Positions 13,123-19,667 of a DNA stretch of 19,667 bases are shown here, piece by piece (position 1 is the first letter of the stretch; each line of letters starts with the position of its first letter). Position numbers and translations under genes: made by a program. The stretch is from an uncultured Ruminococcus sp. Lineage in GTDB: Bacteria > Bacillota > Clostridia > Oscillospirales > Ruminococcaceae. The notes under the pieces are model-generated. The model was given only the letters and a program-made list of their open reading frames with translations. It did no database searches and was not told the origin of the DNA. Location of the stretch: assembly GCA_902464115.1 (NCBI GenBank), contig CABQIF010000028.1:1-19667 (forward strand), written 5' to 3'.

Positions 13123-14907
13123 TTACAGGTTCTTCCAGACATCCCGTTTCAGTGCCAGCAAATCCAGCACATCAATGACATTATCTTTTTGATAGTTGGC
13201 AGCTGTACCCTGTGCTTTGGTCAGGGTTGCTTTCTGAATCAAATATTTTTGCAGCAGGACAACATCCGCTGTGTTGATGTTGCCGTCTTGATTGATGTCG
13301 CCAAGCAGAACTTCTGGCGATGTTCCGCCATCCAGCGGATAGCTCTTCAAATCCGGCAGTTCGTCCAAGGTGATGCAATATTCACTATTGTAAATTTCTT
13401 TCAGGTTTTCCGCAGGGTTGTTCTGTTCGCTGGTCAGGTAGTTCATGTACCATGGGCAGAAATACAGCCAAGAGGCTTTGTCTTTCAGCAGGTTTTCCAA
13501 GGATGGAATGGTATCGTTTTCCGCCATGGCAACCATTTTTTCACCGTCCGTACTCTGTACCAAGCTGTAAAAGGTAGAGGAAATGGAACTGAGGTTTGGC
13601 AGTCCGTCCGCAGCGTTGTATTTATCATAACCCACAATATCGACAACGTCATCGCCCGGATACCAGTCCGGAGAAGTCGAGTAGGTGTAACTATTCCAAA
13701 CCCAGATCAAGTTATCCAAACCATAAACATTGGTCAGCTGGTCATAGAGCAGGCGATACAGCTGCTTGCAGGGTTCTGCCCCCTCTGCACCCCACCAGAA
13801 CCATGCACCTTCTGCCTCGTGGAGCGGTCGCCAGAGGACAGGAACATCTGCATCTTTCAGCTTTTTCAGCTGCTTTGCGATTTCTGCAATGTCCGCCATA
13901 ATGACATCATGTTCCCAAGTGCCCTCTTGCAGGGCATTGGTAATGCTGAACGTGGTGGAATCTGCACTGGCAGACGGCACATAGAATGCCCGTTCTGTAC
14001 CGCCCTTTTCAGATGGCACTCTCCAGTGCCAAACAACGGTTGCAATTCCCTTATATTCGTTTGTCCATTGAATTGCACGTTCTGCGGCATTGTCGTCCCA
14101 GGTTGCCCCGTCAAAATAATTCAGGAAGTCGATGCCCCGAATGGCACACATTTTTCCGGTGGTCTTTTCCAGATATTCAAACTCTGCTTCGTTGTCCTTG
14201 ATGAAATTGGTCGGGTCTGCATAGAGGTTATAGTTGTGAGAACCGCAGTATTCCTGCTGACCAGAGATGATATGCTTGCCGTACTGGTCGCAGAGATACT
14301 GATAAAGCCGTTTGGTGTTGTCGGAGGCGTTCGGGTTGGAGAGCTGTCGGGTTGGCTGGAGGTTAGTCAGGGATTCCGATGCCGGAGCGATTTCCAGATA
14401 GTCGAACATGGTATAGCCCCAGTATGCCCGAAATGTGATGGTATTTTTTCCGGCTTGCAGCATGACGACACCGCCGGAAGTTTCCTCAAAGGTCAGGTTG
14501 TGGGAGAAGCTGACTTCACCTTGATTGACACCGTTGACATCCAAGTACTGTACTTTTTTGTTGGGGTCGTATGGTTCACAGTAGCAGACTGTCAATTCAT
14601 ACAGACCATCTTCCGGAACGGTAACTTCTAGGCTGACAGTCGTTCCTTTCTGGTCGAGGTAAGAGAATCCACCACCGGAAGCATTGGTCAGGTCATAATC
14701 TTCCCCGCTGCCGTCCTCTTCGGTGTTGCCCTTCCAAGTTTCCTGATAGATTTTTCCGCCGCTGGTCGTACCAGTTTCAAATTCATAGCGAACAGGTGCA
14801 GTGGATGCAGTTTCTGCTGCAACAGTTGGAACAGCCGGAATTCCAGCGAGCGTGCAAGAGCCTGCTAAGAGTATGGCAGCAATGCGGGAGGAATGTGGAA
14901 ATGTCAT
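13123..14907 (-). CDS. Secreted GH26 beta-mannanase with CBM35-like module and type I dockerin
   Basis: The 594-residue protein hydrolyses mannan outside the cell. Residues 1-31 form a signal peptide ending near TVAAE. Residues about 39-173 look like a CBM35-type carbohydrate-binding module. The GH26 domain spans about 182-517, with the acid/base E364 in WRPLHEAEGAWFWWG and probable nucleophile E463 in VAMAEND. The C terminus is a type I dockerin with two calcium loops: D537, N539, D541, N545, D548, then N571, Q573, D575, D579, D582. The dockerin implies docking to cohesins of a cellulosome scaffold. ATG 14907 with an AAGGGG ribosome binding site gives a proper signal peptide; an ATG-less extension to 14976 would start in the promoter. 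A consensus promoter lies upstream, and the CE2-like esterase follows. Confidence 0.93.
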   Translation of the reverse strand: MTFPHSSRIAAILLAGSCTLAGIPAVPTVAAETASTAPVRYEFETGTTSGGKIYQETWKGNTEEDGSGEDYDLTNASGGGFSYLDQKGTTVSLEVTVPEDGLYELTVCYCEPYDPNKKVQYLDVNGVNQGEVSFSHNLTFEETSGGVVMLQAGKNTITFRAYWGYTMFDYLEIAPASESLTNLQPTRQLSNPNASDNTKRLYQYLCDQYGKHIISGQQEYCGSHNYNLYADPTNFIKDNEAEFEYLEKTTGKMCAIRGIDFLNYFDGATWDDNAAERAIQWTNEYKGIATVVWHWRVPSEKGGTERAFYVPSASADSTTFSITNALQEGTWEHDVIMADIAEIAKQLKKLKDADVPVLWRPLHEAEGAWFWWGAEGAEPCKQLYRLLYDQLTNVYGLDNLIWVWNSYTYSTSPDWYPGDDVVDIVGYDKYNAADGLPNLSSISSTFYSLVQSTDGEKMVAMAENDTIPSLENLLKDKASWLYFCPWYMNYLTSEQNNPAENLKEIYNSEYCITLDELPDLKSYPLDGGTSPEVLLGDINQDGNINTADVVLLQKYLIQKATLTKAQGTAANYQKDNVIDVLDLLALKRDVWKNL

Positions 14908-14967
14908 AAAAAAAGCCCCTTTCAATTTGTAGAATGATGATAGAAAAAATAAAGGTTGGTTGTTCAT

Positions 14968-14996
14968 ATTATACAATTTTTATGGTGGAAAGTCAA
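14968..14996 (-). promoter_or_regulatory. Promoter of the mannanase-esterase unit
   Basis: On the minus strand, TTGACT (14991-14996) and TATAAT (14968-14973) are separated by 17 bases. Transcription would begin near 14961, giving a leader of about 54 bases. No obvious operator palindrome or catabolite-repression site was found around it. Confidence 0.8.
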
Positions 14997-15010
14997 TACA
15001 GATTCCTGCA

Positions 15011-15050
15011 TAAAAAAGCCGCTCCAGCTGCCAAAGAGTAGCTGAAACGG
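15011..15050 (-). terminator. Rho-independent terminator after the MATE gene
   Basis: Read on the minus strand, CCGTTTCAGCT (15040-15050) pairs with AGCTGGAGCGG (15019-15029) in an 11 bp stem with two G-U pairs, followed by TTTTTTA. It lies 14 bases beyond the MATE stop codon and separates that gene from the mannanase promoter. Confidence 0.8.
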
Positions 15051-15064
15051 TTTTTCTCTTACAA

Positions 15065-16447
15065 TTAAGCGGCAAGTGCAGGGGCTTCTTTTTTCATCAA
15101 CTTCCATTCGATGAAAATCATGATTACAGTGACCGCAGCAGACAGGAAATCTGCAATTGGCCCTGCAAATAAAATGCCATCAATGCCCATAAACAACGGC
15201 AGAATTAACAGCGGCGGCAGGAAAAACAAAATCTGTCGGGTGAGCGAAAGAAATGCACCCTTGATTGCTTTGCCGATGGCAGTGAAAAAGGTCGTGGAGA
15301 TCGGCTGCAAAAAGTCGATGAATGTGAAGAACAGGAATATGCGGAAGAACCGGACTCCGAACTGATAATACTGGTCGCTGCCATCTCCAAACAGGGAGAG
15401 AATCGGCTTCGGAAAGAGTTCAAACAGGAAAAATGCGATTACGCACAAAACACCGCCCGTAATCACAGCAATTCGGTAAGCATGCCAAACACGGTCATAT
15501 TTTTTTGCCCCATAGTTGAAGCTGACGATCGGTTGAATGCCTTGCCCCAATCCGATGACAACGGAAAAAATAATCTGATAAACTTTCATGATAATACCGG
15601 CACTGGCAAGCGGGATAGCATCGCCGTAAACGGAAAGAGAACCATAGTGTTCCAGCATATTATTCAGGATAATTTGTACAATCATGATGGCAACTTGATT
15701 CAGGAATGAAGCCATGCCAATGGCAGCGATTTTCCGAGCATGGGAGAAATGTGGAACGAAATGTTTCAGTTGTAAGTCTGTTTTCCGATAGCGGAGCAGG
15801 TAAACAACAACAATCAAGGTAGAAACAACTTGTCCGATAACGGTTGCATACGCAGCCCCAGCCATGCCCCAATCCAGACCCAACACAAAAATGGCATCTA
15901 AGATGGTGTTAATAATCGCACCAGCTAAGTTGCAGACCATCGTCATCGTTGGGCTGCCGTCTGCACGAATCAAATGACCACCGCCAGCGGTGATAATCAG
16001 CAGCGGAAACCCAAAAGCAGTAATGCGAACATATTCTTCTGCATAGGGCATGACATTGTCTGGAGCACCAAATAGCCGGAGCAGTGGATTCAAGAAAATC
16101 AGGCTGACGGCTGCCAGCAGAACGCCACTGATAATTAACATGGAAAAGGCATTGCCGAATGCATAGGCAGCGTCTTCTTTTTCACCAGCCCCCATTTTCA
16201 AATTGAAACAGGCAGCACCGCCAATTCCGAATAACAGTGCTAAAGCAATACAGGAAGTGGAAAGCGGAAAGGCAACATTCGTGGCAGCGTTGCCGAGCAT
16301 ACCAACGGCTTGCCCGATGAAAAGTTGGTCAACGATGTTATAGAGTGCACCGACCAACATAGAAATAATGCTGGGGATGGAAAACTTCACCATCAACTTG
16401 GTGACGGATTCGCTGCCAAGCGGATTGGAAGCGACAGTTGTAGACAT
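15065..16447 (-). CDS. MATE-family multidrug efflux transporter
   Basis: The 460-residue inner-membrane protein has about twelve hydrophobic segments. The opening SIPSIISMLVGALYNIVDQ and the LLFGIGGAACFNLKMGAGE segment after the second or third helix are typical of the MepA-like branch of MATE exporters, which expel cationic compounds in exchange for sodium ions or protons. The midpoint repeat, with VVSTLIVVVYLLRYRK and later GLGQGIQPIVSFNYGAK, shows the internal duplication of the family. ATG 16447 follows a GAAAGGAG ribosome binding site; upstream in-frame codons overlap the end of tex. It starts 68 bases after tex with no clear promoter, so cotranscription with tex is possible. The substrate is unknown. 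Confidence 0.92.
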   Translation of the reverse strand: MSTTVASNPLGSESVTKLMVKFSIPSIISMLVGALYNIVDQLFIGQAVGMLGNAATNVAFPLSTSCIALALLFGIGGAACFNLKMGAGEKEDAAYAFGNAFSMLIISGVLLAAVSLIFLNPLLRLFGAPDNVMPYAEEYVRITAFGFPLLIITAGGGHLIRADGSPTMTMVCNLAGAIINTILDAIFVLGLDWGMAGAAYATVIGQVVSTLIVVVYLLRYRKTDLQLKHFVPHFSHARKIAAIGMASFLNQVAIMIVQIILNNMLEHYGSLSVYGDAIPLASAGIIMKVYQIIFSVVIGLGQGIQPIVSFNYGAKKYDRVWHAYRIAVITGGVLCVIAFFLFELFPKPILSLFGDGSDQYYQFGVRFFRIFLFFTFIDFLQPISTTFFTAIGKAIKGAFLSLTRQILFFLPPLLILPLFMGIDGILFAGPIADFLSAAVTVIMIFIEWKLMKKEAPALAA

Positions 16448-16515
16448 AAAAAAACTCCTTTCAGATGGTAAAAATAAAATTACAGCTATCTTTGGAAATG
16501 TGGAAACTGCAATGA

Positions 16516-18678
16516 TTACTTCTTTTTTGGTGGAATCATGGTCAGAGAAATTCTGCCCCGTTTTCCATCCACATCCAAAACCCACACTTTCACGACTTCG
16601 CCCACCTGTACGACTTCCATGGGGTGCTTGATGTAGTGCTTGCAGATTTTAGAGAGATGTACCAGACCATTTTCATGAACGCCAACATCTACAAAACAAC
16701 CGAAATCGGTAATATTGCGAACTGTTCCCATCAGTTCCATGCCCGGCTTCAGGTCTTTCAGTTCCATAATATCACCACTCCGCAGCAACGGTGGCGGCAG
16801 GGATTCTCTTGGATCTCTGCCCGGCTTGGAGAGTTCCTTTAAAATGTCTTTCATGGTTGGCATTCCAATTCCAGCCTGCTGTGCCAGTGCTTCAAAACCG
16901 TATCGTTTTGCTGCACCGAAAATTTCTGGATGTGTCTGCGGTGTCATAGCAGACAGCGAGAATCCGCAGGCATCTAAAATTGCTTCTGCAGCAGCATAGC
17001 TTTCCGGATGGACTGCTGTTTGGTCTAATGGGTTGGTAGCGTTCGGGATTCGCAGAAATCCGGCACACTGTTCAAACGTCTTTGCTCCCAACTTGGAAAC
17101 TTTTTTCAGCTGTTGCCGGTCAGTAAATGCTCCGTTTTCTGTCCGGTAGGCAACAATATTTTTTGCAATGGTGCTGTTAATGCCAGCAACGTGTGAAAGC
17201 AGGGAGAATGATGCGGTATTTAAGTCTACACCAACACCATTGACACAATCTTCTACCACACCATCGAGGGCAGCAGTCAATTCTTTTTTCGGCATATCGT
17301 GTTGATACTGCCCCACGCCAATGGCTTGTGGGTCAATCTTGACGAGTTCCGCCAGCGGGTCTTGTAACCGCCGTGCAATCGAAACGGCACTTCTTAGGGA
17401 AACATCATATTCCGGAAATTCTTCCGCTGCCAATTTTGAAGCAGAATAAACGGATGCACCTGCTTCCGAAACGACCATATAGGCAGCCGGATAGGGGAGG
17501 GTTTTCAGCAGAGCAGCCACAACTGATTCCGCTTCTCGGGAGGCAGTGCCGTTTCCGATGGCAATCGCTGTAACGTGATGTTTTTGCAGCAGCTCCAGAA
17601 TGATTTTTTTGCCCTGTTCCATGCGAGTTCCTTCGCCGACGGTGATATGTGCAACGCCAGTATCTAATACAGCACCTGTTTCGTCAACAACTGCCAACTT
17701 GCAGCCTGTTCGATAGCCGGGGTCAACACCCAGAACGACTTGATTTTTGAGCGGTGCTGCCAGCAGCAATTGCCGCAGATTGGCAGCAAATAACTGAATG
17801 GCAGCAGCATCAGCGGTTTCGGTCAGATTCTTGCGAATTTCCCGTTCCACTGCCGGAAATAATAGTCGTTGAAAGGCATCTTCTGCCGCAGCTTGTACCA
17901 GTTTCGCCGCTGGACTGTCATTGTGAACATATTTCCGCACAACAACCGCAGCACCTTTTCCCTCTGGAAGAGAGAGATTTACTTTCAGGGCGTTTTCCTG
18001 TTCGCCCCGATTGATGGCAAGAATGCGGTGTCCCTGTAGTTTTTCAATCGGTGCTTGGAAATCATAATAATTGCGGTATGGCGTTTCTGCATCTTCATCC
18101 ACTGCACGAGCGGACAGCGTTCCGCTGAGCATGGTAAATTGCCGCATCTGTTTTCGCAAAGCAGCATCGTTCGCCATTTCTTCCGCTAAAATATCCATAG
18201 CTCCTTGCAGGGCAGCTGCTACATCTGGCACATCCTGTTCTGGTTGGACAAATGGTTTTGCAACTTCTTCCGGAACGGTTTCCCACTTCTGTTCCGCCAG
18301 AATGCGAGCCAACGGCTCTAGTCCACGGGCAATTGCTGCGGAGGCTCTGGTTTTCCGCTTGGGGCGGTAGGGAAGATAGAGATCTTCCACTTCAATGAGC
18401 GTTTTTGCAGCTTGAATCTGCTGTTCCAGTTCTGGGGTCAGCTTGTCCTGTGCAGCGATCGCAGTGCAGATTTCCGTTTTTCGCTGGTGGAGTTTGCGGA
18501 GATATTGCAGCCGATCGTTCAGCTGTCGAAGTAACTGGTCATCCAGAGAGCCAGTTTTTTCTTTTCGATAACGGGCAATGAATGGGATGGTTTTTCCATC
18601 GTCCAGCAGGTCAATGGTGTTTTGAACCTGTTCTTTTCGCAGGTGAAATTCCGTTGCCAGTTGATTGATGATTTCCAA
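16516..18678 (-). CDS. tex: Tex-family RNA-binding transcription accessory protein
   Basis: The 720-residue protein has the full Tex layout: helical N-terminal region (about 1-190, with DLLDDGKTIPFIARYRKE), a YqgF/RNase H-like domain (about 314-438, VVLGVDPGYRTGCKLAVVD), helix-hairpin-helix repeats (about 488-545, VDLNTASFSLLSHVAGI) and a C-terminal S1 RNA-binding domain (about 642-716, GTVRNITDFGCFVDVG). Tex associates with RNA polymerase and RNA in other bacteria. I choose a TTG start at 18678: AGGAGG lies seven bases upstream and the encoded MEIINQLATEF matches Tex N termini. An ATG at 18723 would lie almost at the predicted transcription start. The promoter is at 18736-18764. Confidence 0.95.
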   Translation of the reverse strand: MEIINQLATEFHLRKEQVQNTIDLLDDGKTIPFIARYRKEKTGSLDDQLLRQLNDRLQYLRKLHQRKTEICTAIAAQDKLTPELEQQIQAAKTLIEVEDLYLPYRPKRKTRASAAIARGLEPLARILAEQKWETVPEEVAKPFVQPEQDVPDVAAALQGAMDILAEEMANDAALRKQMRQFTMLSGTLSARAVDEDAETPYRNYYDFQAPIEKLQGHRILAINRGEQENALKVNLSLPEGKGAAVVVRKYVHNDSPAAKLVQAAAEDAFQRLLFPAVEREIRKNLTETADAAAIQLFAANLRQLLLAAPLKNQVVLGVDPGYRTGCKLAVVDETGAVLDTGVAHITVGEGTRMEQGKKIILELLQKHHVTAIAIGNGTASREAESVVAALLKTLPYPAAYMVVSEAGASVYSASKLAAEEFPEYDVSLRSAVSIARRLQDPLAELVKIDPQAIGVGQYQHDMPKKELTAALDGVVEDCVNGVGVDLNTASFSLLSHVAGINSTIAKNIVAYRTENGAFTDRQQLKKVSKLGAKTFEQCAGFLRIPNATNPLDQTAVHPESYAAAEAILDACGFSLSAMTPQTHPEIFGAAKRYGFEALAQQAGIGMPTMKDILKELSKPGRDPRESLPPPLLRSGDIMELKDLKPGMELMGTVRNITDFGCFVDVGVHENGLVHLSKICKHYIKHPMEVVQVGEVVKVWVLDVDGKRGRISLTMIPPKKK

Positions 18679-18735
18679 AAAATCGCCTCCTAATTGCAAT
18701 GGTTGAGGAAAAATTGTTTGCATCGTATCCTTTTT

Positions 18736-18764
18736 ATTATAGCATACAACGGGAGAAAATGCAA
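18736..18764 (-). promoter_or_regulatory. tex promoter, extended -10
   Basis: On the minus strand, a perfect TATAAT (18736-18741) is preceded by TGC, forming an extended -10. A weak -35, TTGCAT (18759-18764), lies 17 bases away. Transcription would start near 18729, which supports the TTG start of tex rather than the ATG at 18723. Confidence 0.7.
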
Positions 18765-18771
18765 CAAAAAA

Positions 18772-18797
18772 ACCGACCCTCAACGAAGAGAGTCGGT
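18772..18797 (-). terminator. Terminator after the hsp20 genes
   Basis: On the minus strand, ACCGACTCTC and GAGGGTCGGT form a 10 bp stem with one G-U pair, a short loop and a following run of seven T. It lies about 100 bases past the hsp20 stop and just upstream of the tex promoter. The reverse direction also has a T5 run. Confidence 0.85.
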
Positions 18798-18900
18798 TTT
18801 TCAATTTATAAAAACGGTATCACAAAACACTTTGGAGGGCGTGTATGCAGATAACCGTAGAATCTTTTGCAGCAATCATATGGCAAGAACCGCCGAACCG

Positions 18901-19320
18901 TTATCGAATTTCCAACCGTCTGTTTGCTGGTACTTTTGGCTGTTTTTTCGGCAGGATCATGTAGAGAATGCCGTTTTTGTATTCTGCTTCGATTTGGTCA
19001 GTATCAATGCCGGAAATATCGAACCGCCGCTGGTAAGAACCATAGGAGCGTTCCCGACAGATGTAGTGTTCCTTGGATTTGTCAACCTGTTCTTGCTGAT
19101 GAACAGCGGACAGCGTCAGCGTGTCGCCGTTGACATCCAGTTGAATCTCGCCCTTTTCAAAGCCGGGTAACTCGGCTTCCATGATAAACTTGTCATCTTC
19201 TTCTCGAATGTCTGTTTTGAAACTGCGGACGGTTTCTTTGCTGACAAAACGGTCATCAAAATCAGAAAATGGGTCTAAAAGGGAAAACGGATCTCGTTCA
19301 AATGCGGTCAAGCCATACAT
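18901..19320 (-). CDS. hsp20: Hsp20/alpha-crystallin small heat-shock protein, copy A
   Basis: The 139-residue chaperone binds unfolding proteins without ATP. An N-terminal segment rich in D and F (DPFSLLDPFSDFDD) precedes the alpha-crystallin domain (about 35-125): FIMEAELPGFEKGEIQLDV, YICRERSYGSYQRRFDI, and the GILYMILPK strand. The C-terminal tail lacks a clear I-x-I motif; the ending RRLEIR may play that part. ATG 19320 follows AGGAGG. The gene starts 39 bases after the end of a second hsp20 gene, so the two form one transcript. The 103 bases after its stop hold only the terminator and no other feature I can identify. Confidence 0.93.
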   Translation of the reverse strand: MYGLTAFERDPFSLLDPFSDFDDRFVSKETVRSFKTDIREEDDKFIMEAELPGFEKGEIQLDVNGDTLTLSAVHQQEQVDKSKEHYICRERSYGSYQRRFDISGIDTDQIEAEYKNGILYMILPKKQPKVPANRRLEIR

Positions 19321-19359
19321 AGTAATTCCTCCTTCATATTTGTGAATCAGTGGATAGAT

Positions 19360-19667
19360 TTATTTGATTTCCAGCCGCTTGCTGGTCGGTGTTTCCGGCT
19401 GCTGTTTCGGCAGGGTGATATACAGAATGCCGTTTTTGTATTCGGCATCCAGTTTTTCTGCATCAATGCCAGTCAAGTCAAAACTTCTCTGATAAGAGAT
19501 ATCAGAGCGTTCCTTGCGGATGTAATGCTTCTGTTCGTCCTTGTCCTCGGAATCAGCATGATGTTCTGCGGACAGCTTCAAGCAATCGTCTTCCACATCG
19601 AGGTGAATTTCGTCTTTCTCGAATCCTGGCAACTCGGCTTCCATCACGAACTTGTCGCCCTCATCTC
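19360..19667 (-). CDS. hsp20: Hsp20 small heat-shock protein, copy B, N terminus beyond window
   Basis: The frame enters from the right edge as DEGDKFVMEAELPGF and runs to its stop at 19360, giving about the last 102 residues. It aligns along its whole visible length with copy A, with about three in five residues identical by eye and one residue of length difference. Most of the alpha-crystallin domain is present, including HYIRKERSDISYQRSFDL and GILYITLPK. A tandem duplication followed by divergence explains the pair. Its promoter and any heat-shock operator lie outside the window. Confidence 0.92.
   Translation of the reverse strand, partial: DEGDKFVMEAELPGFEKDEIHLDVEDDCLKLSAEHHADSEDKDEQKHYIRKERSDISYQRSFDLTGIDAEKLDAEYKNGILYITLPKQQPETPTSKRLEIK

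Noticed and set aside
13189..14631. 480-codon open frame antisense to the mannanase gene
   Set aside because: Its product is cysteine- and phenylalanine-rich without any recognisable domain, it has no ribosome binding site, and it lies wholly opposite a convincing GH26 gene.
1..19667. CRISPR array, tRNA, rRNA or insertion sequence
   Set aside because: No regularly spaced repeats, cloverleaf sequence, rRNA-like stretch or transposase was seen on either strand.

Overview
The window joins a mobile element (about 1-6408) to a higher-GC chromosomal segment (about 6409-19667). The host looks like a cellulosome-forming, Gram-positive gut or rumen Firmicute of the Ruminococcus type. The evidence is a secreted GH26 mannanase ending in a type I dockerin, strong AGGAGG ribosome binding sites, MATE and Tex proteins of Clostridia type, and a Tn916-type integrase. 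Hand-counted 60-base samples give about 32% GC at 1501-1560 in the element and about 58% at 8881-8940 in the chromosome, consistent with recent acquisition.

Element, 1-6408. Leftward from a divergent promoter lie an XRE-type regulator and, at the window edge, the first 54 residues of a C5-cytosine DNA methyltransferase. Rightward lie a DUF3987 ATPase-like protein, a 200-base run of six consecutive hairpins (candidate oriT or structured RNA), a MobV/Pre relaxase, a small excisionase-like HTH protein, a CHC2 zinc-finger primase fragment and a tyrosine integrase. There is a relaxase but no conjugation machinery in view, so this is best called an integrative mobilizable element. It ends beside the 3' end of rpsI, a target type known for tyrosine-integrase elements in Firmicutes. 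Its left end lies outside the window.

Chromosome, 6409-19667, all genes on the minus strand. rplM-rpsI sit behind a consensus promoter and a folded leader. Then, reading in transcription order, asnB, an HD phosphohydrolase, pyrB and a membrane-anchored C39-like peptidase lie close together; asnB and pyrB both consume aspartate. PyrB carries a C-terminal four-cysteine domain that matches the zinc domain of the separate regulatory subunit PyrI, but the nucleotide-binding part of PyrI is absent. Upstream is a two-gene mannan unit: a dockerin-bearing GH26 mannanase with a CBM35-like module, and a CE2-like esterase without a signal peptide. Next come a MATE exporter, the Tex RNA-binding protein and two tandem Hsp20 chaperone genes, the second cut by the window edge.

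The points most worth a second look are the six-hairpin region upstream of the relaxase, the PyrB-zinc-domain fusion, the back-to-back promoters sharing one palindrome in the element, and the long-spaced inverted repeat bracketing the asnB promoter. No CRISPR array, tRNA or rRNA was seen, and no gene-free stretch exceeds 300 bases.
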